From positions 68,430-96,541 of the forward strand of contig HF993637.1 of the NCBI GenBank assembly GCA_000433915.1: DNA of 28,112 nt. Reading direction: 5' to 3'. The stretch's first letter is position 1, and each line of letters begins with the position of its first letter. A program made the translations under genes and the position numbers. Of this stretch, positions 1 through 10,100 are shown piece by piece. The stretch is from Clostridium sp. CAG:793 (GTDB lineage Bacteria; Bacillota; Clostridia; TANB77; CAG-508). Under the pieces are notes generated by a model that did no database searches, had not been told where the DNA came from, and saw only the letters and a list, made by a program, of their open reading frames with translations.

Positions 1-324
1 GCCACAACGGCTGACGAAAAGATGAAACTTGATAATGAATTATCATCAAGTTTAAAATCAATAATGGCTGTTGCAGAGAGTTATCCTGATTTAAAAGCAA
101 ATCAGAATTTTATATCATTACAAGGAGAATTAACAGATACAGAAAATAAAATTTCATATTCAAGACAATTTTATAACGATATTGTTACAAGATATAATAC
201 TAAAATTCAAACTGTTCCATCAAACATAATAGCTGGAATATTTGGATTTAAAGCACAAGAATTGTATAAAATTGACACTGAAGAAGCAAAAAAATCTGTT
301 AAAGTAGATTTCAATAATAAGTAA
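1..324 (+). CDS. LemA family protein, C-terminal part (5' end outside window)
   Basis: The frame is open from base 1, so this is the last 107 residues of a longer protein. The helical segment with Y-P-D-L-K-A-N near the middle, then F-I-S-L-Q-G-E-L, the N-K-I-S-Y-S-R-Q-F-Y-N-D motif and the closing A-G-I-F-G-F stretch are the standard C-terminal half of LemA proteins. Full LemA proteins are about 180-200 aa, with an N-terminal membrane anchor and a helical bundle; the anchor lies outside the window. The role of LemA in Firmicutes is poorly defined. The Met codon at 22 is internal. No convincing terminator follows, and the next gene has its own strong promoter. Confidence 0.9.
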   Translation, partial: ATTADEKMKLDNELSSSLKSIMAVAESYPDLKANQNFISLQGELTDTENKISYSRQFYNDIVTRYNTKIQTVPSNIIAGIFGFKAQELYKIDTEEAKKSVKVDFNNK

Positions 325-373
325 AAAACCTCCAAACACACTAAAATAGTAAGTGGACATAATTAAGACAAAT

Positions 374-402
374 TTGACATATTATATAGAAAATGGTATA
401 AT
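374..402 (+). promoter_or_regulatory. Consensus SigA promoter with extended -10
   Basis: TTGACA at 374-379 and TATAAT at 397-402 are separated by exactly 17 bases, with TG at 394-395 giving an extended -10. This matches vegetative SigA consensus at every key position. Transcription would start near 409, about 23 bases before the ATG at 432. This is one reason to reject the in-frame ATG at 408 as a start. Confidence 0.9.
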
Positions 403-431
403 AGGAAGTGTGTTACTTAAAAGGAGGTTTT

Positions 432-1382
432 ATGAGAAAACAAATAAGTAAAACAACAAAGCCAGAGAAATCTATACTTTCAGTTAAGAAGATATTAATA
501 ATTGCAATAATATTTATAATGTTAACTGGTATGATGGGAGTCATGGCATCAAACGAAAGACTTGTATCTGTAAAGATTGTTTTATCAAGCGGATATGAGA
601 TGGACATAATGACAACACAAAGAAAAGTATCAAAGATATTAAGTGATAACCATATAGTCGTATTAGACGGTGAAACAGTAGTTCCTGATCTTGAATCAGA
701 GCTATCAGATAATAAGACAATTACAATTACAAAAGGTGAAGTAAAAGTACAATCTGATGAATCTTATTTCTCAGCAGATGAGATATTACAAAGCTATACA
801 TCAATTGTTGAAAAAGTTGTAACAGTTGAAGAAGAAATTCCTTATGAAACAATAACAAAAGACGTTTCAGGTGATAGTGAATTAAAGAAGAATACTGTTG
901 TTCAAGCTGGATCAAATGGCTTGAAACGAGTAACTTATAGAATAAAATATCAGAATGGAAATGAAATTGAGAAAACAGAGATATCTTCAACTATTGTTAA
1001 AGAACCAGTAAACAAAATAGTAGAAGTTAGAACAAAGATAGTAACATCAAGAAGTTCTAGATCAAGAATATCTGGAAGTGTTGCAGAATATCAAGCTTAT
1101 GCTGCAGAGAAATGTAATGCTTATGGATGGTCACAATCTGATTTTAATTGCTTAGTAAGCTTATGGAATAGAGAAAGTGGATGGAACCCAGGAGCATATA
1201 ATTCACGCTCAGGAGCTTATGGTATACCACAGGCTTTACCGGGAAGCAAGATGGCATCTGCTGGTTCAGACTATTTAACAAATTATAAAACTCAGATAAA
1301 CTGGGGATTAAGTTATATTAAAAGTAGATATGGAAATCCAACAAATGCATGGAGTCATTCTCAGAGAAAAGGATGGTATTAA
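432..1382 (+). CDS. Secreted/anchored DUF348-G5-lysozyme-like (Rpf/YabE-type) wall protein
   Basis: Predicted 316 aa. Start at ATG 432 is chosen because AAGGAGG lies at 421-427; an upstream ATG at 408 sits at the expected transcription start. Visible order: short basic N-terminus, membrane/signal segment at about residues 18-38, a DUF348 ubiquitin-like domain (about 42-100), a G5 domain (about 120-205, with the V-E-K-V-V-T-V-E-E-E-I-P-Y-E-T pattern), and a C-terminal lysozyme/transglycosylase-like domain (about 222-316). The catalytic Glu is expected at residue 248 in N-R-E-S-G-W-N-P, followed by S-G-A-Y-G-I-P-Q and ending K-G-W-Y, the usual end of this domain. B. subtilis YabE has DUF348 and G5 but a 3D domain instead of this C-terminus, so the family is close to resuscitation-promoting-factor-like hydrolases. 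It probably cleaves peptidoglycan glycan strands outside the cell. A hairpin terminator directly follows. Confidence 0.88.
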   Translation: MRKQISKTTKPEKSILSVKKILIIAIIFIMLTGMMGVMASNERLVSVKIVLSSGYEMDIMTTQRKVSKILSDNHIVVLDGETVVPDLESELSDNKTITITKGEVKVQSDESYFSADEILQSYTSIVEKVVTVEEEIPYETITKDVSGDSELKKNTVVQAGSNGLKRVTYRIKYQNGNEIEKTEISSTIVKEPVNKIVEVRTKIVTSRSSRSRISGSVAEYQAYAAEKCNAYGWSQSDFNCLVSLWNRESGWNPGAYNSRSGAYGIPQALPGSKMASAGSDYLTNYKTQINWGLSYIKSRYGNPTNAWSHSQRKGWY

Positions 1383-1387
1383 AAAAG

Positions 1388-1421
1388 AAGCTATTGATAA
1401 TAATATATCAATAGCTTTTTG
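1388..1421 (+). terminator. Rho-independent terminator after the Rpf-like gene
   Basis: A perfect 12-bp stem (1388-1399 with 1406-1417), 6-base loop and a following run of T. It lies five bases after the stop codon and separates this gene from exonuclease III. Confidence 0.85.
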
Positions 1422-1450
1422 TAAATTACAAATATGGAAGGAAAAGATTT

Positions 1451-2212
1451 ATGAAATTAGTATCGTGGAATGTAAATGGTATAAGAGCAGCAGTAGGAAA
1501 AGGATTTTATGATTTCTTTAAAGATATTGATGCAGATATATTTAGTTTGCAAGAAACAAAATTACAAGAAAATCAGGTAGATGACGAATTAAAGAAAATC
1601 AGAGAATATCAATACTGGAATTATGCTGAGAAAAAAGGATATTCTGGCACAGCATGTTTTTGCAAAGAAAAGCCAATATCAGTAACTTATGGATTAGGCA
1701 TAGATGAACATGATAAAGAGGGAAGAATAATAACACTAGAATATGATAAATTCTACTTAGTAAATTGCTATACTCCAAATTCTAAAAGAGAGCTAGAAAG
1801 ACTAGATTATAGAATGATATGGGAAGACGAGATTCGCGAATATCTAAAAAAATTAGATTTAGTAAAACCAGTGATTTACTGTGGTGACTTAAATGTTGCA
1901 CATAATGAAATCGATTTAAAAAATCCAAGTTCTAATCATCATAATGCAGGATTTACAGATCAAGAAAGAGGAAAGATGACAGAACTATTAAGCAGTGGAT
2001 TTACAGATACATATAGATATAAATATCCAGATGAAACTGGCAAATATACATGGTGGTCATATATGTTTCATGCTAGAGAAAAAAATGCAGGCTGGAGGAT
2101 AGACTATTTTATTGTATCTAATAGAATTGCTGACAAAATAGTTGATGCAAAAATTCATAATGAAATAATGGGAAGCGATCATTGCCCAATTGAACTTGAT
2201 ATAAAATTGTAG
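1451..2212 (+). CDS. xth: Exodeoxyribonuclease III (AP endonuclease)
   Basis: 253 aa, the normal length for bacterial ExoIII. It repairs abasic sites and removes 3' blocking groups in base excision repair and is cytoplasmic. Family motifs in order: W-N-V-N-G-I-R (residues 6-12), L-Q-E-T-K with metal-binding Glu35, Y-C-G-D-L-N-V-A-H, W-R-I-D-Y-F near the C-terminus, and the terminal G-S-D-H-C-P with catalytic Asp243-His244. The ATG at 1451 has GGAAGG about 9 bases upstream. Transcription probably starts after the preceding terminator. The Firmicute gene is called exoA in B. subtilis. Confidence 0.97.
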   Translation: MKLVSWNVNGIRAAVGKGFYDFFKDIDADIFSLQETKLQENQVDDELKKIREYQYWNYAEKKGYSGTACFCKEKPISVTYGLGIDEHDKEGRIITLEYDKFYLVNCYTPNSKRELERLDYRMIWEDEIREYLKKLDLVKPVIYCGDLNVAHNEIDLKNPSSNHHNAGFTDQERGKMTELLSSGFTDTYRYKYPDETGKYTWWSYMFHAREKNAGWRIDYFIVSNRIADKIVDAKIHNEIMGSDHCPIELDIKL

Positions 2213-2263
2213 GTTTATAGATATGACCTTAAAAATCTAAATAATGTGTAAGGAATAAATTAT

Positions 2264-3376
2264 ATGAAAAAAGAAAAAATAATGGGTACAAAAAGGTGGA
2301 TATACTGGGTATCTATAGGAACTGTTTTAATAATAATTTATAAATTTTTTGACAACTTTACTGGAATAGGAAAGTGGCTAGGAAATTTATTATCAATAAT
2401 GGCACCTTTTCTTATAGCAATATTAATAGCCTATATTTTGTATATTCCATGTAAAAAAGTAGAGGAATTATTAAAAAAGACAAAGCTAAAAAGAACAAGA
2501 GGTCTAAGTATCGCAATAGTATATGTGCTAGTAATAGCAATGATATCATTAATTATGAAGTTCATTATACCAGCATTAATTAGTAGTATAGTAGATTTCG
2601 TTGGAAATATTCAAAGCTATTATAATTCAATAACAATAGATTCAATCGGTGCAAATTGGGCTCCGTGGCTAAAAGATAATGTATTAAAACCGATAGTAGA
2701 TTTTATACAAACAATAAATGTTCAGGAAATGTTTACACCAGATAGAATTAAGACATACATTGACTCAGCATTTGGAGCAGTTAAATCAATATTAAATATA
2801 TTTATTGCACTAATTTGCTCAATATATATTTTAGCAGGCAAAGAGCAGATAACTCAATTTATACATTCATTTGCAAAAGCTGTAATGACTGAAAATGGAT
2901 ATAATAAATTTGTGCGTTATTTCACAAATGGAAATCAGATCTTCTTTAGATTTATATCAAGCCAAGTAATAGATGGATTTATTGTAGCTGCAATTACATG
3001 TATTGCAATGAGCATAATAGGTGTTAAATACTCATTATTATTAGGAGTATTTATTGGCATATCAAATTTAATTCCATACTTTGGAGCTATTGTAGGAGTT
3101 GGTGTATCAATAATAATTACATTACTAACTGGTGGATGGAAACAAGCCATAATAATGGCAATAGTAGTTGTAGTATTACAACAAATAGATGCTAATATTA
3201 TAAATCCACGTATTACTGGCTCACGCCTTCAAATAAGCCCATTATTAGTAATATTTGCAGTAACAATTGGTGGAGCTTACTTTGGAGTAATAGGAATGTT
3301 TATTGCAGTTCCAATAGCAACATTAATAAAACTAATGGTACAGGATTTTATTGAGGAGAAGAAAAATAATCCATAA
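2264..3376 (+). CDS. AI-2E family (PerM/YtvI-type) transporter
   Basis: 370 aa polytopic membrane protein of usual family length. Hydrophobic segments lie near residues 11-30, 40-60, 80-105, 170-195 and in a dense C-terminal block from about 235 to 360. The S-Q-V-I-D-G-F stretch, the L-I-P-Y-F-G-A segment and Q-Q-I-D-A-N-I-I-N-P-R-I-T-G are hallmarks of the AI-2E/UPF0118 family. Members have been linked to autoinducer-2 export, Na+/H+ antiport or sporulation (YtvI); substrate cannot be read from sequence. AAGGA lies about 10 bases before the ATG. Its last 29 bases overlap, tail to tail, the 3' end of the cwlD-like gene on the other strand. Confidence 0.92.
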   Translation: MKKEKIMGTKRWIYWVSIGTVLIIIYKFFDNFTGIGKWLGNLLSIMAPFLIAILIAYILYIPCKKVEELLKKTKLKRTRGLSIAIVYVLVIAMISLIMKFIIPALISSIVDFVGNIQSYYNSITIDSIGANWAPWLKDNVLKPIVDFIQTINVQEMFTPDRIKTYIDSAFGAVKSILNIFIALICSIYILAGKEQITQFIHSFAKAVMTENGYNKFVRYFTNGNQIFFRFISSQVIDGFIVAAITCIAMSIIGVKYSLLLGVFIGISNLIPYFGAIVGVGVSIIITLLTGGWKQAIIMAIVVVVLQQIDANIINPRITGSRLQISPLLVIFAVTIGGAYFGVIGMFIAVPIATLIKLMVQDFIEEKKNNP

Positions 3377-4059
3377 TTCCATTATAGATTCCCCAGGCTA
3401 GCTTATTCTGGTATTCATCAGTAATAAGTTTAGCCTCTTCTTCTTGATTGGAAAGAAATCCACATTCAACGATAGTTGTAGGAATCTCAACATGTTTCAT
3501 AATATATACATTATTTAATACTAATGGTACTCTATCATTTGGAGTGCCAATAGCATCCTTTAAGTTATTCTGTATAGAAGTAGCAAGTATTTTTGATTTA
3601 TCATTTCCAGACTGAAAGAAAGTTTGCCAACCAGAATACTGAGACTGAGGAATTTTATTTAAATGAATAGAAACAAAAATATCAGCAGATGAACTATTGC
3701 CGATTTTAACTCTATTATGAATGTCAGAAACTTTTTTCTTAGAAATAGAATCAGATTCTAATTCATATATTGCATTATCATCACTTCTAGTAAGAATAAC
3801 AGTAGCGCCACTATTTTCAAGTAATTTCTGCAATTTTAATGTAATATTTAAATTTATCTTAGCTTCTGTAACTCCATTTGCACTTTGGGCTCCGTTCATC
3901 AGGAATGCCATGTCCAGCATCAAGTACAATCACTCTATTAGAAACAGGTAGTGTCATTACAGGGATAAGACTTATGTCTTTTGAATGAGTGCTAGTATAA
4001 AATATAACAGTAAGAACTAAAGCAGAAGAAATAATTGCAATTCGTTTTATAAAATTCAT
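3348..4059 (-). pseudogene. cwlD: CwlD-type N-acetylmuramoyl-L-alanine amidase, frameshifted
   Basis: Two overlapping reading frames on the minus strand together make one Amidase_3 protein of about 236 aa. The first frame (4059 downward) gives a signal/anchor segment and V-I-V-L-D-A-G-H-G-I-P-D; the second resumes at G-A-Q-S-A-N-G-V-T-E-A-K and runs to 3348. One extra base near 3894 (G on the + strand) separates them: GATGAACGGAGCC is seen where GATGAAGGAGCC would keep frame. All zinc/catalytic positions survive on one side or the other: His in A-G-H-G, Glu in G-V-T-E, His in S-I-H-L-N, Glu in V-E-C-G-F. CwlD strips peptide side chains from spore cortex peptidoglycan so that muramic-delta-lactam can form. 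A one-base assembly error is as likely as a true null; the rest of the gene is undecayed. Confidence 0.85.
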
Positions 4060-4190
4060 GTAAAAAACATTCCTTTCAAATCAAATTTACAATAAATATA
4101 TGCAACAAAAGAAAAAAATAGACATAGTATAATAATCCACAAATTGGAGAAAATATGTGCAAAACATATAACAAGGAGTGGATTTTTTTT

Positions 4191-7100
4191 ATGGCAAAAA
4201 TCTTAGAGATTAAAGAAACTGTGCTAGATAAGAAATCATTAGAAGAATATTTGTCAAAAATTGCAGCAGATAATATTGTAATAAATAGGTCACAAAAAGA
4301 TACGTATCCAATACCAAGACTAAAGAAAAATCTAGAGTATATAGAATTAGTATATACATTATTAAATGAACATGTGAAATTAAAAATACCAATTCATCCA
4401 GCAGGGGAATGGATATTAGATAATTTCTATATAATTTCCGAATCGGGAAAAAATATAATAAAAAATTTAAAAGTAGATAAATATATTCGCATGCCAGGAC
4501 TTGCAGATAGTGGATTTGCTCGAATATTTGTATTAGCTAATGAAATAGTTTCAAATACAGATGGGAAGATAAATCAGGAAGAATTGCAAGATTATTTAAT
4601 GGCATATCAGAGCCAGAAAAACTTAAATATGGAAGAAATATGGAATATAGGAATTTTCATACAGATATCATTAATAGAAAAAATACGAAAAATTTGCGAA
4701 AGAATATTTATATCACAAATGCAGAAATACAAAGTACAAAATATGATTGAAAGACTAATTGAAAATAAGAAAATTAAGCCAATAAAAATGTCCACTAACG
4801 GAAAATATCCATTTATAGAATATATGTCATATTCGTTAAAAAGATATGGAAAAAAGGGGCAGCCATATTTAGATGCATTTGAAGAACAAGTAAATAAAAT
4901 GGGAATGACAATATCAGAAGTAATAAATCGAGAACATTTTGATATAGCAGTCAGAAAATTATCAATAAAAAATGCGATAACAAGTATAAAACTAATCTCA
5001 AGAATTGATATAAATCAGATATTTAGAAATGTAGATGAAGTAGAAAGAATATTAAATCAAGATCCAGCAGGTGTATATATCAATATGACAGAAGCTACAA
5101 AGAGCTATTACTTGTCAGAAATTTTAAGAATATCAAGGAAAACAAAATTATCGGAAATATTTATTGCAGAAGAGGTACTAGTTTTAAGCAAAAAAAGTGA
5201 AGATGACATTAAGAAAAAGCATGTTGGATATTATATAATTGATGAAGGTAAAAATGAATTAATCGAAACAATCACTAATAAGAAAATATTCACTTTAAAA
5301 GAAGACAGTAAAGCTAAAATATATACAATATGTATATATCTGTTGGCATTTATAATAAGCGTGCTAGCATTTAGAATAGTAAATTGTATTGCGGTATTAT
5401 TAATAATTCCTATTATAAACTCTGCAACGCATATAATTCAATATATCGTATCAAGGCATAGCAAAGTAAGAATGATACCAAAGATTGAATTAAAAGGAAA
5501 CATACCAGAAGAATGTGCAACAATGTGTATAATGCCAGAGGTAATAAAAAATAGTGAAGATGTTAGTAAAGCATTTAAAAATTTAGAAGTATATTATCTT
5601 GCTAATCAAAGTAGAAATTTGTATTTTACACTGTTAGGAGACTGCTCGGCAAGTAATACAAAAGAAGAAAGTGAAGATATAAACATAATAAATGAAGGAA
5701 AGAAGATATGTGAGAAATTAAATAAAAAATATTCAACTGATGAACCAATATTTTTTTTCATGTATAGAAAACGTGAATGGTCTGAAAGCGAGAAATGCTT
5801 TATGGGCTGGGAACGTAAAAGGGGAATGATTAACAAACTAAATGAATTTTTAATAACTGGTAAATCAGATTTTAGAGTTAATACCTGTGAAAAGGATAAG
5901 ATAAAACCAATAAAATATGTTATAACAATAGATTCAGATACACGACTTATATTAGATAGTGTATCTGAATTAGTTGGAGCAATGTGTCATATTTTAAATA
6001 AACCTGAGATCGATAAAATAAGAAATATTGTAGTAAAAGGTCATGCAATAATTCAGCCACGAGTGGCGATAGACCTAGTTGAGGGAAGAAAAAGCTTGTT
6101 TACGCGTCTATTCTCAGATAATAGTGGAATAGAGATGTATACAAATGCTGTATCAGATGTATATCAAGATTTATTTAATGAAGGAACATTTACAGGAAAA
6201 GGAATCTATGATTTGCACGTATTTTACAATATTTTAAAAGATGCGTTTCCAGAAAATACAATACTTAGTCATGATTTATTAGAAGGAAATTTTCTAAGAT
6301 GTGGACTTGCAACTGACATATTAATGATAGATGGATATCCGTCAAATTATGAATCATATAAAATAAGAAAACATAGGTGGATACGAGGAGATATTCAGAT
6401 ACTAAGATATTTACGAAGTAATTTAAATTTTATTGCAAAATATAAAATCTGGGACAATTTGATTAGAAATCTTAATGAAGTATGTGTATTTTTAGCTATA
6501 TTTTTAGGAATGTGTTTTTTTAATATTCCAGCAATATTAGTATCTTTAGTTATATTTGCAATACCAACTATTTTAAAGTTAATTAATATATTTATAAATC
6601 AGAAAGATGGGGAAGCACGCAATTCGTTATTTGTACTGGATTTTTCAGATACTCAGAAGGTTTTATTTAGATATATAATAGATGTAATGTTATTACCTGA
6701 CATAGCTAATGTAGAATTTAATGCAATAATTAAGTCAATATACAGAATGACATTTTCTCATAGCTTTTTACTAGAATGGACGACAGCAAGTGAAGGTGAT
6801 AAATCTCCAAACTCATTAAAAACATATTCAAGAACAATGCTATTTTCAATAATAATGGGAATACTAACAATAATATATCCAATAGGAATTTTATGGGCGT
6901 TTTCACCAATAGTAATGTATTTAATGAGCAAAAAAGAATCTAAGAAAGAAGTTATTTCAAAAGAAAAGCAGAAATATCTAACTGGAATTGCAAAAGATAC
7001 ATGGCAATTTTTCAAAGATAATATGGTAAATAATCTAATAACAGATAATTACCAAGAAGGAAGAAGAAATAGAATTGTAGATAGAACATCATCAACCAAT

Positions 7101-10100
7101 ATAGGACTCGAACTTTTAGCTATTATTTCGGCATTTGACATGGGATTTGAAAGTTTGGATTATACTGCGAATATGCTTAAAAATGTAATTGATACAATAA
7201 CAAAATTACCTAAATGGAATGGGCATTTATATAATTGGTACAATATTTATACACTTGAAGTCTTAAAACCAGAAGTAGTATCTACAGTTGATAGTGGTAA
7301 CTTTGTAGGATGCCTATATGTGGCTAAGCAATTTGCACAGAAAATTGAAGATACTGAATTATTAAAAAGAATAGATAAAATAATAGAGAATACTGATTTT
7401 AGTAAATTATATGAAGATAAATTAGGTTTATTTTCAATAGGATATAATTGTAGTGAAAATAAATTGATAGACTCATATTATGATTTACTTGCATCAGAAG
7501 CAAGGCAAACAAGTATAATTGCAATAGCAAAAAAAGATGTGCCTCGCAAACATTGGACATGCTTAGGAAGAACATTAACAACAGTAAAGGGGTATAAAGG
7601 ACTAATTTCTTGGGGTGGAACTGCATTCGAGTATCTTATGCCAAATCTAATAATACCAACATTTGAATCATCATTATTAGATGAGTCCTGCAGATTATTA
7701 GTATTTGCACAAAAAGAATATGCACGTAAATTAGGAGTGCCTTGGGGTATATCAGAATCAGCATTTAATTTAAAAGACTTTTATGGTAATTATCAATACA
7801 AGACTTTTGGAATACCATGGCTTGGGTTAAAACGCGGACTTGAAAATGAAGTAGTAATAAGCCCATATTCGGTAGCAATATCGTATAAATATGATCCAAA
7901 TGGAATTATAAGTAATTTTAATAAATTGCAAGATGAAGGAGCAAGAGGAAAATATGGATTTTATGAATCAATAGATTATATTCAAAATAAAAAAATAGTA
8001 AAAACATATATGGCACATCATCAAGCGATGTTGTTTGTAGCAATAAATAATTTATTAAATAATGAAATAATGCAGGATAGATTTATGGAAAATCCTGAAA
8101 TGAAAGCAACAGAAATATTATTACAAGAGAAGATGCCACAAAATGTTGTAATAGATACAGGAAAAACAGAAGTAAAGAAAATAAAATATCATGATTATGA
8201 GGAAAATGCTATTTGGAATGAAGGTTCGAATGTATTGTCAACACATGAATATAGCAAGACGACTTTTGAAAATGGAAGCTCGTTAAATAAAATTGACGAA
8301 ATAATATTACTAAAAGATCAAAAACTGTATATCAAAGATATAGATAGCATGGAAATTTTAGACTTTAGCGTCAAAAATAAAAGTACAACATTCACAGCGT
8401 ATTCAAGTGAAATGAAATTAGGTAATGATAAATTAAGTGTAGATAAATTAACAACAATAGCACCAGATATAAAGCTAGAAATAAATGAAATCACAATATC
8501 AAATAAAACAGAAAAAACATTAAACTTAGAACTAACAGCCTTAGGAACTCCAATAATTGCAACAAAAATGCAACATGACGCTCATCCAGCATTTGATAAT
8601 ATGTTTATCAAGTTTTATAAAAAAGATGATAATTTAATTATTACTAGAAAAATAAGAAACAATAATGAAAAAAATATTTTCTATGGAATTGCAATAGTAG
8701 CAGATGATAATGAATTTGAATATGAAATAGATAAAGAAAAGATTATTAGCAGAGGAAATAAAGGAATTCCTGATTGCATATTAAAGTCACTTCCTTTCTC
8801 AAGTACAGGAACAAATGCAATAAATCCAATTGTAGCAATAAGAAAAATAGTGCATGTTCCTGCTCAAAGTAGAAAGAAAGTCTATATAATTCAGTCAGCA
8901 GAGTATGAAGAACAGGCATTATTAAATAATTTAGAAGAATATAAAAATGCAGAATTGCTAGAAAGAGTATATGAATTATCAAAAGCACAGACAGATGCAG
9001 AAACTAGATATTTAGGAATAGTTGGAGCAAATATAGAAATATATCAGAAGATGATTAGACTATTATGTTATAGTAAAAAACAAAAATGTGACGAAAAAAT
9101 ACAACTGAAAAATGAAAACCTGTGGAAATATGGAATATCAGGGGATTATCCATTACTTGTAGTTGAGATTCATGATTTAAACGAAATATATGTTATAAGA
9201 GATGTGGTTAAAGCGTACGAATATATGAAAAGCAAGAATGTAAAAACTGAAGTAGTAATTATATCAAGATACAATGTTGATGAAGAATTACTTGACTGTG
9301 GTGTACGCAAATATCTAAATCAAAGAGAAGGAATATATGTACTGTATAATATAAAAAATGGTGAAACTAAGATGCTTAAAAATAGGGCAAAACTAGTAGT
9401 TGATTCTCATTATGGCTCACTTGCAAGACAAGTAAAAGACATAAATGAAATAAGGTATGAAGAAATTCCGGCAAAAGAAAATAATAAAAAAACTAATATT
9501 ATAGATAATCATAATAAACTAAAAGAATGGAATGGATATGGTGGTTTTTCAGAAGATGGCAAGGAGTATTGGATAATTCAAGATAAGAATAATAGACTTC
9601 CACTTGCGTGGTCGAACATCATGGCAAATGAACATTTTGGAACAGTTACAACAGATTCTGGAGGAGGCTATACATGGTATATAAATAGCAAAACTAATAG
9701 AATAACTAAATTTGATAATGACAGTTATATGGACAATTCTTCGGAAAAAATTTATATATCAGCAAATCAAAGCACATGGTCAATAGCTTTAAATGATAAA
9801 CCAGGAGATGGGATATATACAACGATATTTGGGTATGGTTATGCAAAATATTTATATGAAAATAAATATCTAAAACAAGAGTGTATACAGTATGTTGCAA
9901 AAGATGATAGTGCTAAGATTAGTATAATAAAGCTAAAAAATATATCTCAAAATAAGTTAAATGTTAAGGTAAAATATGATGTTGATTTTCAATTAGGAGA
10001 AAAAGAAGATGATGCTGATTTTATTGTGCATAAATACAAAAAGCAGATAAATATGATAATTATTCAGAATATGAAAAATCCTGATAATATTGCGTATATA

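Noticed and set aside
408..431. ATG at 408 as the start of the Rpf-like protein
   Set aside because: It falls at the predicted transcription start of the promoter at 374-402, and the ATG at 432 has a near-perfect AAGGAGG site.
1330..1512. 60-codon frame between the Rpf-like gene and exonuclease III
   Set aside because: It overlaps both genes in another frame, crosses the terminator and has no RBS.
3880..3910. Programmed ribosomal frameshift in cwlD
   Set aside because: No slippery heptamer, stop-codon context or downstream pseudoknot is visible, and CwlD is not known to use frameshifting; a one-base insertion is simpler.
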